From Aquibium carbonis (lineage in GTDB: Bacteria; Pseudomonadota; Alphaproteobacteria; Rhizobiales; Rhizobiaceae), in the NCBI RefSeq assembly GCF_003970795.1, contig NZ_RWKW01000097.1, positions 1 through 52,127 of the forward strand: a DNA stretch of 52,127 nucleotides, given 5' to 3'. A program made the position numbers and the translations under genes. Shown here piece after piece: positions 15,798 to 24,332 of this stretch. How positions within the stretch are numbered: position 1 is the stretch's first letter; every line of letters starts with the position of its first letter. The notes below the pieces were generated by a model that made no database searches, was not told the DNA's origin, and saw nothing but the letters and a program-made list of their open reading frames with translations.

Positions 15798-16808
15798 ATG
15801 AAAGGCAGTGAGCGAGGCGGGGGCCTCCTGCGGATCGAATGGCCAACGGTGGCCCTGATCGTGGCCTGTTATGGTGCCTGGTTGGCGCTGGGACTTTGGG
15901 TCTGGCCGGACTGGCCATTGGTGGCGCTCGCTGGCATGGGAATCGTGCTCGCGCTCCAGTCGTCGCTCATGCACGAGGCCTGCCACGGCCACCCGACGCG
16001 CTCGCCCCGGCTGAACGAACTGCTCGTCGCGCTTCCGGTCGGTCTCGTCTGGCCTTACCGCCGCTTCAAGGCGGTGCATCTGCGCCACCATGCCGACGAC
16101 CGGCTGACCGATCCTTTCGACGATCCCGAAAGCTACTACCGCGCTCTCTGGCAGCACGAGCAGTTGCCCCGGGCGATGAAGACGCTGCTGGCCGTCAACA
16201 ACACGCTGGTCGGGCGCATGCTGCTCAATCCTTGGCTCGGCTCGCTCGGCTTCCTGATCTCGGACGCACGCGCAATGCTGCATGGCGACCGCGTCATAGG
16301 CAGGGCCTGGGTGCTCCACGGGATCGGCCTGGCCATCGTGTTGCCGGTCATCCATGTCGGTTTCGGGATGCCCCTCTGGCTCTATGTGCTCGGTCCCGTC
16401 TGGCTCGGCCAGGCGCTGATCTCGGTGCGCACCTATGCCGAGCACCAATGGTCGGAGCGGCCGGACGGCCGTACGCTGATCGTCGAGCGTTCGCCGCTGT
16501 CGTTCCTGTTCCTCAACAACAACCTCCATCTCGTGCACCACAAGATGCCCAATGTCGCATGGTACCGGTTGCCCGCGCTGTTCGCCGAGCGCCGTGACGA
16601 GTGGGTCAAGATGAACGGCGGTTACGTGTTCCCGAACTACCGCGCACTCTTCGCGGCCTTCGCGTTCCGCGCCAAGGAACCGGTGGCGCATCCCGTGCTG
16701 CGCCGCGCGGCGGAACCGGGCCGCGCGTTCCGCCCTCGCATCCGGGCAGGAGGCCTCACCGGCTTTGCCGGCAGCGCGCCGGTTCCCACCGAACCGCCGA
16801 AGGATTGA
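15798..16808 (+). CDS. Membrane fatty acid desaturase
   Basis: A 336-residue integral membrane di-iron enzyme that introduces double bonds (or hydroxyls) into acyl chains. The three histidine boxes are present: HEACHGH (59-65), HLRHH (94-98) and HLVHHKMP near residue 252. Four or more hydrophobic helices flank them. The final 40 residues are Arg/Pro-rich. The ATG at 15798 is called; a TTG at 15789, with GGAG five bases upstream, would add three residues and is a real alternative. Divergent from the HTH regulator, with a 152-base shared control region. The substrate could be a lipid or a carotenoid-type acyl chain. Confidence 0.87.
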   Translation: MKGSERGGGLLRIEWPTVALIVACYGAWLALGLWVWPDWPLVALAGMGIVLALQSSLMHEACHGHPTRSPRLNELLVALPVGLVWPYRRFKAVHLRHHADDRLTDPFDDPESYYRALWQHEQLPRAMKTLLAVNNTLVGRMLLNPWLGSLGFLISDARAMLHGDRVIGRAWVLHGIGLAIVLPVIHVGFGMPLWLYVLGPVWLGQALISVRTYAEHQWSERPDGRTLIVERSPLSFLFLNNNLHLVHHKMPNVAWYRLPALFAERRDEWVKMNGGYVFPNYRALFAAFAFRAKEPVAHPVLRRAAEPGRAFRPRIRAGGLTGFAGSAPVPTEPPKD

Positions 16809-16867
16809 GCGGTTGCCGGCTCGCCGCGTGACGCCGGCTGCCGCGGTGCCTTGCCAGGGGCGGGCGG

Positions 16868-18196
16868 ATGGGGCGTGATGTCGCGATGAGCCCCTTCATC
16901 GCCGCCCTTCCCATGTATGACTGGCCGGAGGTCCGCGCCGAGGTCGATGCGCAATGGTCGGCGATGCGCGACCGGTTGCGGGCGGCCGGCGTCGACGCGC
17001 CCGAAACGCTTTGCCGCCGCAACGCCGACATGCCGGCCGTGCCGGGCGGTATCCGCGATCTGGACGGCCGTCTGCTCGCGCCCGATCCCGCGACGCTGCC
17101 GCCCGATGAACTCGACCTGCCGACGCTGTGGCGGCATCCGGACCTGCTCCTGGCCCAGACCTGCTGGGGGCCGATGAACGCGACCTTCCTTCGCGATCGC
17201 GTGCTGGTGATTGGACAGCCGGATTATTCGGATGTGCCCGGGGGAGCCGACGTTTCCTATTCCAGCGCCATCCTCATGCGTGCCGGCGATCCAGGCGCGC
17301 CTGAACGCGATGTCGCCCCGGGGCCGGGCGGAGAATCGCTCTTGCCGCTCGACCTGATGCGAGGCCGGAGGTTCGCCTTCAACGAAAAGCACTCGATGTC
17401 TGGCTGGCTGGCGCTGGCGGATGACCTGCGCGAAGCGGGCGAAGACCTCGCGTTGCTTGGCCCTCTCGTTGCGACAGGCGGGCACCGCGCCTCCATGCAG
17501 GCCGTCGCGGCGGGCCATGCGGACCTCTGCGCGGTGGACTGCAGGAGCCTGGCGCTGGCGCGCCGGTTCGAGCAGGCCGCCGCGGGCTTGCGCGTGGTCG
17601 GCTGGACCCGGCGCCGGCTGGGGCTGCCCTACATCTGCGCGCGTCGGGTCGCGCACCTTGCCCCGGCGATCCGCGCGGCGCTTCGGCCTCCCATGGATAT
17701 CGAAAGCCTTCGCCGACGGCTGATCTCGAGCGGTATCGCCGACGTGTCGAGCCTTGGCGGCTGCTCCGAGACCGAGATCGCGGCGATCGAGGAACGATAC
17801 GGTCCCTTGCCCGCATCCTACCGCTCGATCCTTGCCTTGATCGGCCGCCGCGCCGGTTGCCTCGTCGATGCCCGCGAGATCGACTTCTTCGCCGACCGCC
17901 TCGACGCGGTGAACGAAAGCGTCGCCGAAGCGGTCGCGGAAGCCGACGAAGACGAGCAGATCACACCACCGCCGCCCGGCGCCTTCTTCATCTCGGCCCG
18001 CTATCTGGAGTACCAGTCCTGCCTGCTGGCCAACGGCGCGGCGGATTCGTCGGTCTGGACCTACAACGAGGACATGACCCGGCTCGAAAAGGTCCACGAT
18101 AGCGTCTGGGACTGGGTCATGGGCTTCGTCGCCGATGCCGAACTCTGGATCGGCATGGGAACGCGGGGCCGCAAGTCCGGCCAGCCCGCGTCGTAG
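16868..18196 (+). CDS. Fusion of a PhnD-like substrate-binding fold with a SUKH (SMI1/KNR4) domain
   Basis: A 442-residue protein with no signal peptide. Residues about 8-270 match PhnD-type phosphate/phosphonate-binding proteins of the short, soluble kind: FIAALPMYDWPEVRAEVDAQ at the start, LLLAQTCWGPM, GQPDYSD, FAFNEKHSMSG, and then ASMQAVAAGHADLCAVDCRS. Residues about 298-428 look like a SUKH/SMI1-KNR4 domain: CSETEIAAIEERYGPLPASY, the usual opening, then FFISARYLEYQSCLLANG and a Trp-rich close (DSVWDWVMGF). SUKH domains are best known as immunity proteins against contact-delivered toxins; stand-alone PhnD-like proteins have unclear roles. The fusion is one continuous frame. An ATG at 16886 may be the true start, removing six residues. 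It lies 59 bases after the desaturase. Confidence 0.72.
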   Translation: MGRDVAMSPFIAALPMYDWPEVRAEVDAQWSAMRDRLRAAGVDAPETLCRRNADMPAVPGGIRDLDGRLLAPDPATLPPDELDLPTLWRHPDLLLAQTCWGPMNATFLRDRVLVIGQPDYSDVPGGADVSYSSAILMRAGDPGAPERDVAPGPGGESLLPLDLMRGRRFAFNEKHSMSGWLALADDLREAGEDLALLGPLVATGGHRASMQAVAAGHADLCAVDCRSLALARRFEQAAAGLRVVGWTRRRLGLPYICARRVAHLAPAIRAALRPPMDIESLRRRLISSGIADVSSLGGCSETEIAAIEERYGPLPASYRSILALIGRRAGCLVDAREIDFFADRLDAVNESVAEAVAEADEDEQITPPPPGAFFISARYLEYQSCLLANGAADSSVWTYNEDMTRLEKVHDSVWDWVMGFVADAELWIGMGTRGRKSGQPAS

Positions 18197-18384
18197 CGTA
18201 GGGCCTCGACCGGCGGGGCGTTCGCGAACCGCGAGCGCCCTCGCATGACCGCACGACATCGTGAGGACACGCTGCCGCAGTTGACGCGGGCGTTCCGGTG
18301 CTTACCTAATCTTCACGAATGACACACACTGTCATGGAACGGGACGGACGAGGCGGCGTTGCCTCATCCAAAGGAGATGTCGCC

Positions 18385-18525
18385 ATGGTCGATCAGGGTT
18401 TCTGGCTTCTCGCACTCGTGGGCTCGTCGATCGCGCTCGTGGCGATCGTTGCACACACCATTTCCCAGCAAAACCGGCCGCGTCCGGTGCCGGTCCGTAT
18501 CCGCAAGGATCGCCATCGGGGCTGA
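18385..18525 (+). CDS. 46-residue single-helix membrane protein
   Basis: MVDQGFWLLALVGSSIALVA begins a peptide with one transmembrane helix (residues 7-28) and a strongly basic tail (RIRKDRHRG). An ideal ribosome site AAGGAG lies 8 bases before the ATG, which is why this start is preferred over an upstream ATG at 18319. The basic tail is expected to stay in the cytoplasm. No family is recognised. It is convergent with the NYN gene and separated from it by 38 bases. Confidence 0.6.
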   Translation: MVDQGFWLLALVGSSIALVAIVAHTISQQNRPRPVPVRIRKDRHRG

Positions 18526-18563
18526 CCAGACGCCGGTTCTTTCTCCGACGCTGTCCCCACGGC

Positions 18564-19400
18564 TCAATCCTGCTTCGTGCCGGGCTTTGCCTTGGCGGAT
18601 CTTCTGCCACGCGACGTGCCCTTCGCCGCCGGTTTTGCGGTGTCCTGCTCCGTTGCCGCCTGTTCCGCCACGCGAGGAACGGGCCGCATGACGAGCGACG
18701 TACCCGGCCCCGGCTTCACCTCATAGGCGCCGGTCTTGCGGACGAGGTCCGACAGCTTGCGAAATCCGTACGATCGTGGATCGAAGTCGGGATAGCGGTT
18801 CACCAGCTGCGTGCCGACGCCGCCGAGATGCACCCAGCCGTCGGCGCTCTCCATTTCCGCCAGGACCCGCCGGATCAGTGGAACGGCGTTGCTCGGCGGC
18901 TGCAACGTCCCCGACGGACGCTCGTCGCTGGCCTCGGAACTGTCCGCGGCCGCGCCTGGCAGAAGGTTTTCGGTATAGATGAAGCGCCGGCAGGCCTGGC
19001 GGAAGCTTTCCGGCGTCTTCTGCTCGCCGAAGCCGAACACGTCGATCCCTTGTTCGCGGATGCGCGAGGCGAGCCGCGTGAAATCGCTGTCGGACGACAC
19101 GAGGCAGAAGCCGTCGAAACGGCCGGAATGCAGCAGGTCCATCGCGTCGATGACGAGCGTGATGTCGGAGGCGTTCTTGCCGGTCGTGTAGGCGAACTGC
19201 TGGTGCGGCACGATCGCATGCTTCGCCAGCACGTCGATCCAGGCCTTCGACCGGCTGCTGGAGAAATCACCATAGATGCGGCGCACGCTGGCCTCGCCGA
19301 TCTTGGCGATCTCCTCGAAGAGACCGCCGGCGATCTTGGCGGAGGCATTGTCGGCGTCGATGAGGACGGCGAGGCGAGGGGAGCGGTCGAGGGCAGCCAT
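18564..19400 (-). CDS. NYN-domain ribonuclease-like protein with OST-HTH/LOTUS domain
   Basis: A 278-residue protein. Residues 10-140 form a NYN (PIN-like) nuclease domain with LIDADNAS and SSDSDFTRLA carrying the acidic metal site. Residues about 170-245 resemble an OST-HTH/LOTUS module, a proposed RNA-binding fold (LGGVGTQLVNRYPDFDPRSY). The last 30 residues are Lys/Ser/Ala-rich, as in nucleic-acid-binding tails. Such proteins are common in bacteria but their RNA targets are unknown. The ATG at 19400 is chosen because the domain begins immediately after it. A hairpin CCCGGC-GAC-GCCGGG (19463-19477) separates it from the dehydrogenase gene. Confidence 0.85.
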   Translation of the reverse strand: MAALDRSPRLAVLIDADNASAKIAGGLFEEIAKIGEASVRRIYGDFSSSRSKAWIDVLAKHAIVPHQQFAYTTGKNASDITLVIDAMDLLHSGRFDGFCLVSSDSDFTRLASRIREQGIDVFGFGEQKTPESFRQACRRFIYTENLLPGAAADSSEASDERPSGTLQPPSNAVPLIRRVLAEMESADGWVHLGGVGTQLVNRYPDFDPRSYGFRKLSDLVRKTGAYEVKPGPGTSLVMRPVPRVAEQAATEQDTAKPAAKGTSRGRRSAKAKPGTKQD

Positions 19401-19534
19401 GGCGTTTCCGATCGTCGGTTCCTGCCGGATGTCACCCCGGCGCGCATGCGGGCATGCGAGGGCCCGGCGACGCCGGGCGGGATCGGCCACTTCATCGCAG
19501 AAGGGGCCGACCGCCGCAATCGTCTATGGCGCGA

Positions 19535-22108
19535 TCATCCCCGCATCTTCTCGCCCGACGGGTCGAACAGCGGCTCGACGTTGATGCGCGCGGGGCAGCG
19601 CCGGCCGAGGATCTCGATCTCGAACAGGCCCTCTCTCTCGTCGGTCGACAGCGCGGCCGGCACGTAGCCCTGCGCCATCGACTTGTCGATGTAGTGGGCG
19701 TAGCCGCCCGACGTCACCCAGCCGACGACGCGCCATTCGCCGTCGCGGATACCGCGGATCGAGGATGCGCCATAGTCCGCCTCGGAACGGGTCGCCACCT
19801 GCCCGTCCTTGCCGTAGCGCTTCGGACCGTGGCCGTCCGGACCCGACACCGTGCCATGGTCGGTGTCGCCGACCCTGGCCCAGATCGGCTCGTCGCCCAT
19901 CACGTCGGCGTCGACCGCCTCGACCACTAGCGACACGCGGCGCAGCTTCGGTCCGTCGGCCTTCTCCTTCGCCGCCGCCTCGCGGCCGATGAAGTCGTTC
20001 TTCTCCAGCTTGACGAAGCGGTCCATGCCGCCCTCGAAGGGGCCGTAGATGGGGCGCAACTCGCGGTACCAGGTCGGAAAATTCTTCTCGAGCCGCATCG
20101 AGAGCAGCGCCCGCATGCCGAAGTCGACGATGCCGAACTCGGCGCCGGCCTCCTTGATGGCCGCGTAGACGAGGCGCTCATAGGCAGGCTGCATCCAGAT
20201 CTCGTAGCCCAGATCGCCTGTATAGGTGATGCGGTTGACCATGCAGGGCGCGCCGCCGACCGCCATCTCGCGGAAATCCATGAAGCGGAACGCCGCGCTC
20301 GACACGTCGACGTCGACGAGCTTGGCCAGCAGCGCCTGGCTCTTCGGCCCGGCGATCGACAACCCGACCAGCGTCTGGTCGAAGCGGTGGATGCGGACGG
20401 ACCCGTCCGCGGGCAGGTGCTGCTCGAACCAGCGCATGTGGTATTTCTGCGCCGACGACGACCCCCAGATCATGAACTTTTCGTCGCCGGTCTTGGCGAT
20501 CGTGAAGTCGCCGATCAGCTTGCCGTTCTCGTTCAGCATGGGGGTGAGCACGATGCGGCCGGTCTTGGGCATGCGGTTGGTCATCAGCCGGTTGAGGAAT
20601 GCCTCCGCGCCGGCACCCGCCACCTCGTATTTGGCGAAGTTGGCGATTTCGGTCACGCCGACGCGCTCGCGTGTCGCGCGAACTTCTGCCCCCACATGCT
20701 CGAAATCATTGGAGCGGTGAAAGGAGACGATGTCCTTCGGCTCGGTGCCTTCCGGTGCGAACCAGAGCGGCGTCTCCAGCCCCCATGAATCTCCCATCAC
20801 GGCGTTCTGCGCCACCATGGTGTCGTAGAGCGGCGTCGTCTGCGCCGGGCGGGCGGCCGGAAGCTCCTCGTTGGGGAAGCGGATCGAGAAGCGGCGCGAA
20901 TAGTTCTCGCGCACCTTGGCGTTGGTATAGCGCAGCCCGGCCCATTCGCCGAAGCGCGCCACGTCCATGCCCCAGAGGTCGAAGCCCGGATCGCCGTTCA
21001 CCATCCAGTTCGACAGCGCCAGCCCGACACCGCCGCCCTGGGAAAAGCCCGCCATGACCGCGCAGGCCGACCAGAAATTGGTCAGGCCCTGCACGGGCCC
21101 GACCAGCGGGTTGCCGTCGGGCGCGAACGTGAAGGGTCCGTTGATGATCTGCTTGATACCGGCCTTCTCGATTGCCGGGAAGTGACGGAAGCCGACCTCC
21201 AGCGACGGCGCGATGCGATCGATGTCGGGCTGTAGCAGCTCGTGGCCGAAGTCCCAAGGCGTATTGACCGGCGACCAGGGCTTGCAGGCTTTCTCATAGG
21301 TGCCGAGCAGCATGCCCTGCCGCTCCTGGCGCGTGTAGATCTCGCCCTTGAAGTCGATGACGTGGCAGAGCTCGCGGCCGCTCGAGGCGTTGTATTCCAT
21401 GACCTCGGGCATGTCCTCGGTCAGCAGGTACATGTGCTCCATGGCCAGCACCGGAAGCTCGACGCCGACCATCCGGCCGATTTCGCGCGCCCACAACCCG
21501 CCCGCGTTGACGACGTGCTCGCATTTCACGGTGCCGTTGACGGTGACGACGTTCCAGGTTCCGTCCGGCTCCTGCGTCAGCTCCTTCACCGGGTTGCGCA
21601 GCACGATCTCGGCGCCGAGCATCTTGGCGGCCTTGGCATAGGCGTGCGTGGTCCCGGAGGGGTCGAGATGACCCTCGATCGGGTCCCACAGCGCGCCGAC
21701 GAAATTGCTCTCGTCCATGATCGGGAACATCGCCTTGGCCTCGGACGGCGTGACGAGTTCCGTGTCCATGCCGAGATAGCGGCACTTGGCGTGGACGAGG
21801 CGCAGGAAGTCCATGCGCTCGGGCGTGTCGGCCATCTGGAAGCCGCCTACGAGATGCAGCCCGCAGGCCTGGCCGGTCAGTTTCTCCAGCTCCTCGTAGA
21901 GCGAGATCGTGTAGGCTTGCAGCTTGGCGACGTTGGGATCGCCGTTCAGCGTGTGGAAGCCGCCGGCCGCATGCCAGGTCGAGCCGGAGGTCAGCTCCGA
22001 GCGCTCGATCAGCATGATGTCGGTCCAGCCGGCCTTGGCCAGGTGATAGAGCACCGAACAGCCGACGACGCCGCCACCGATGACGACTGCCTTGACGTGG
22101 GATTTCAT
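19535..22108 (-). CDS. Dimethylglycine/sarcosine dehydrogenase-type FAD oxidoreductase with GcvT domain
   Basis: An 857-residue two-part enzyme. The N-terminal half is a DAO-type FAD domain with GGGVVG at 11-16 and STWHAAG at 43-49, whose His46 lines up with the histidine that carries covalent FAD in this family. The C-terminal half (from about residue 430) is an aminomethyltransferase/GcvT fold that passes formaldehyde-level carbon to tetrahydrofolate (DFGMRALLSMRLEK). Reaction: oxidative removal of an N-methyl group from dimethylglycine or sarcosine; which of the two cannot be told from sequence. The ATG overlaps the DUF559 stop by four bases (ATGA), so translation is coupled to the upstream MttB-like/DUF559 genes. 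Confidence 0.88.
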   Translation of the reverse strand: MKSHVKAVVIGGGVVGCSVLYHLAKAGWTDIMLIERSELTSGSTWHAAGGFHTLNGDPNVAKLQAYTISLYEELEKLTGQACGLHLVGGFQMADTPERMDFLRLVHAKCRYLGMDTELVTPSEAKAMFPIMDESNFVGALWDPIEGHLDPSGTTHAYAKAAKMLGAEIVLRNPVKELTQEPDGTWNVVTVNGTVKCEHVVNAGGLWAREIGRMVGVELPVLAMEHMYLLTEDMPEVMEYNASSGRELCHVIDFKGEIYTRQERQGMLLGTYEKACKPWSPVNTPWDFGHELLQPDIDRIAPSLEVGFRHFPAIEKAGIKQIINGPFTFAPDGNPLVGPVQGLTNFWSACAVMAGFSQGGGVGLALSNWMVNGDPGFDLWGMDVARFGEWAGLRYTNAKVRENYSRRFSIRFPNEELPAARPAQTTPLYDTMVAQNAVMGDSWGLETPLWFAPEGTEPKDIVSFHRSNDFEHVGAEVRATRERVGVTEIANFAKYEVAGAGAEAFLNRLMTNRMPKTGRIVLTPMLNENGKLIGDFTIAKTGDEKFMIWGSSSAQKYHMRWFEQHLPADGSVRIHRFDQTLVGLSIAGPKSQALLAKLVDVDVSSAAFRFMDFREMAVGGAPCMVNRITYTGDLGYEIWMQPAYERLVYAAIKEAGAEFGIVDFGMRALLSMRLEKNFPTWYRELRPIYGPFEGGMDRFVKLEKNDFIGREAAAKEKADGPKLRRVSLVVEAVDADVMGDEPIWARVGDTDHGTVSGPDGHGPKRYGKDGQVATRSEADYGASSIRGIRDGEWRVVGWVTSGGYAHYIDKSMAQGYVPAALSTDEREGLFEIEILGRRCPARINVEPLFDPSGEKMRG

Positions 22109-22593
22109 GGGGTGGGTTCCGTGCGTGAACGAGTTGAGTGGGAAGGTGGGCTCTTTGCGTGGGCAAAGCGAAAATCTGTGGCGACGACGTCCTTTGCGAG
22201 GCGGCCGTCCGGAGCAGCAAGGATGGTATCGCAGATAGCCGTGCGATGCTTCAGGACGTCGTGGTTCCAGACGCGCAGCGTCGACCAGCCCAGTGCGTGA
22301 AAATGCTCGTCGCGCCGGCGGTCACGCGCACTGCCGGCGTGCTGCGACCCGTCGACCTCGACGACGAGCTTCTGCTTGCGGCAGGCGAAGTCGGCGAAAT
22401 AGGGGCCGATCGGGAACTGGCGCGTGAACCTGAAGCCGCCGAGCCTGCCGTTCTTCAGCTCAAGCCAGAGCGTTCCTTCAGCGCTGTTTTCGACCCACCG
22501 GAGAGCACGGGCGCGCTCGGTCGTGCCTGCCTTTCGACGGCTGCGGGAGGTGTCACCGCGCAGCGGTGACGGAGAGGGGGCCTTCTTATCCAC
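22105..22593 (-). CDS. DUF559 (restriction-endonuclease-fold) protein
   Basis: A 162-residue protein with a GTG start, 14 bases after the MttB-like stop and overlapping the dehydrogenase ATG by four bases. GGFRFTRQFPIGPYFADFAC and then LVVEVDGSQH form the D...E-x-D core of the Vsr-like DUF559 nuclease fold, and HALGWSTLRVWNHDVL is the usual close. The N-terminus (SPSPLRGD) is encoded by a small palindromic element (22552-22570), as in many rhizobial relatives. DUF559 proteins have unproven nuclease activity and no known link to methylamine metabolism, so insertion by a mobile palindromic unit is plausible. Confidence 0.78.
   Translation of the reverse strand: MDKKAPSPSPLRGDTSRSRRKAGTTERARALRWVENSAEGTLWLELKNGRLGGFRFTRQFPIGPYFADFACRKQKLVVEVDGSQHAGSARDRRRDEHFHALGWSTLRVWNHDVLKHRTAICDTILAAPDGRLAKDVVATDFRFAHAKSPPSHSTRSRTEPTP
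22552..22570. repeat. Palindromic element inside the DUF559 N-terminus
   Basis: GTCACCGC-GCA-GCGGTGAC, a perfect 8-bp hairpin, next to a G-rich tract GGAGAGGGGG (22571-22580). It has the look of the small dispersed palindromes of rhizobial genomes and encodes the first residues of the DUF559 protein. Confidence 0.5.
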
Positions 22594-22607
22594 GTTGCCC
22601 GCCCTCG

Positions 22608-24188
22608 CTAAAAATCCGTCGGCGCGCCGCCCTCGGCGATGCGCCTGTCGACGAAGGCATTGAGTTCTTCCTCGACCGCCGGGTCGATCGTCGGGCGTTC
22701 GTAGCTGGCCAGCCGCTGCTTCCACACCGTATTGGCCTTTTGGTAGGCGGTGGGTGAACCGGCCTCGGCCCAGCTCTCGAAATTGCGCCAGTCCGACAGC
22801 ACCGGCGAGTAAAAGGCGGTCTTGTAGCGCTCCTGCGTGTGAGGCGTGCCGAAGAAATGGCCGCCGGGGCCGACGGCGCGGATTGCATCGATGCCCAGCG
22901 CGTCTTCCGACAGGTCGAGCGGCGTCAGGAACTCCGCCACCATCTGCAACAGGTCGATGTCGAGGATGGTCTTCTCGTAGGAGCAGACGAGTCCGCCTTC
23001 CAGCCAGCCAGCGGCATGCTTGATGAAGTTGCCGCCGCCGTGGATGCAGCCCCACAGCGAAAACACGCTTTCATAGGCCGCCTGCGCGTCCAACGTATTG
23101 GCGGCGCAGACGTTGGAGGTGCGGTAGGGCAGGCGGTAGCGCCGCGCCAGCTGCCCGCCGACCAGCTGCGCCTTCATATATTCCGGTGTGCCGAAGGCCG
23201 GCGCGCCCGATTTCATGTCGACATTGGAGGTGAAGCCGCCATAGCCGACCGGTGCGCCCTTGCGCACCATCTGCGAAAACGCGATGCCCGCCAGCGCCTC
23301 GGCGTTCTGCTGGACCAGCGCTCCGGCAATGGTGACCGGCGCCATGGCGCCCGCCAGTGTGAACGGCGTGATGATCGACATCTGGCCGTGGCGGGCCATC
23401 TGGATGATCCCCTCCATCATCGGGATGTCGAGCCTGAGCGGCGAGTTGGTGTTGATGATGGTGATGAGCGAGGCCTCGTTCATCATCTGCTCATGGCTCA
23501 CGCCTCGTGCGATGCGAGCGATCTCGATGCCGTCGAGGTTGCGCTCCTTGCCGAGCGAATAGACGTGGAAGGCCTTGTCGGTCATCAGCGCGAAGTCGCG
23601 CAGGCATTCGAGGTGGCGGATCGATGGATGCAGGTCGATCGGTTCGACCGGATAGCCGCCCGTCAGATGCAGGATGTTGTGCATCTGGCCGAGTTTAACC
23701 AGATCGCGAAAGTCGGCCTGGTTGCCGGCGCGCCGGCCCCGATCCGCATCCGAGCAGTTGGGCGCCGAAGCCATCTGCGCGAAGACGAGATTGTCGCCGC
23801 CGAGCGTGATGGAATGGGCCGGGTTACGCGCGTGCAGCGTCACCTGCGAAGGGCAGTAGCCCATGTATTCCATGATCAGGGCGCGGTCGAAGCGCACCCG
23901 CTGCGTGCCCGGCGTCACCTGCGCGCCCGCGCCCGCCATGATGGTGCGCGCCTCGTCGTGCAGCACCTCAACGCCGATGTCCTCCAGCACCCGCAGCGAG
24001 GCGTCGTGAATCGTTTCCAGCTGGTCGTCGGAAACAAATTTCACCGGTTCGAAGGGGATGCGCAATTGCCGGAACGGGGGTTGCTCGAAGGCCGCACCAC
24101 TGCCAGCGCGCTTGCCTGCGCGTCCGCCGCCCCGGCGCGAGCGGTCGGCGCCGGCTGTGGGCTCGAGAGCCGAAATCTCGTCGGTCAT
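22608..24188 (-). CDS. MttB-family methyltransferase, second copy
   Basis: About 526 residues from the preferred ATG (24188; GGGGA lies five bases before it). The frame stays open to 24332 with further ATGs at 24227 and 24290, so the start is not certain. After an Arg/Gly-rich leader (RRGGGRAGKRAG) the methyltransferase domain starts near residue 45. SIITPFTLAGAMAPVTIAG and KHAAGWLEGGLVCSYEKT mark it as a paralogue of the partial gene at 1-1527. It ends with TAG after a full-length domain and has no internal TAG, so it is a non-pyrrolysine type. Heading a unit with a demethylating dehydrogenase suggests a betaine-type substrate (inference). Confidence 0.86.
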   Translation of the reverse strand: MTDEISALEPTAGADRSRRGGGRAGKRAGSGAAFEQPPFRQLRIPFEPVKFVSDDQLETIHDASLRVLEDIGVEVLHDEARTIMAGAGAQVTPGTQRVRFDRALIMEYMGYCPSQVTLHARNPAHSITLGGDNLVFAQMASAPNCSDADRGRRAGNQADFRDLVKLGQMHNILHLTGGYPVEPIDLHPSIRHLECLRDFALMTDKAFHVYSLGKERNLDGIEIARIARGVSHEQMMNEASLITIINTNSPLRLDIPMMEGIIQMARHGQMSIITPFTLAGAMAPVTIAGALVQQNAEALAGIAFSQMVRKGAPVGYGGFTSNVDMKSGAPAFGTPEYMKAQLVGGQLARRYRLPYRTSNVCAANTLDAQAAYESVFSLWGCIHGGGNFIKHAAGWLEGGLVCSYEKTILDIDLLQMVAEFLTPLDLSEDALGIDAIRAVGPGGHFFGTPHTQERYKTAFYSPVLSDWRNFESWAEAGSPTAYQKANTVWKQRLASYERPTIDPAVEEELNAFVDRRIAEGGAPTDF

Positions 24189-24332
24189 GCGCGTCCCCGC
24201 GGGCAGGTCGGTTTCATTGCCGGCCATATTGGCGGCGCGGGCGGTGCGGGATAGCGGAGGCCGCGACCAGAAGGGCAAGGGATGCGACATGGGCGCCAAA
24301 ACACTGGAGGCGACAAATTTATTGTAAAACAA

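Noticed and set aside
22608-24188. Pyrrolysine-type trimethylamine methyltransferase
   Set aside because: There is no in-frame TAG within the domain of either MttB-like gene; the single TAG here is the terminal stop after a full-length domain, followed by non-homologous sequence.
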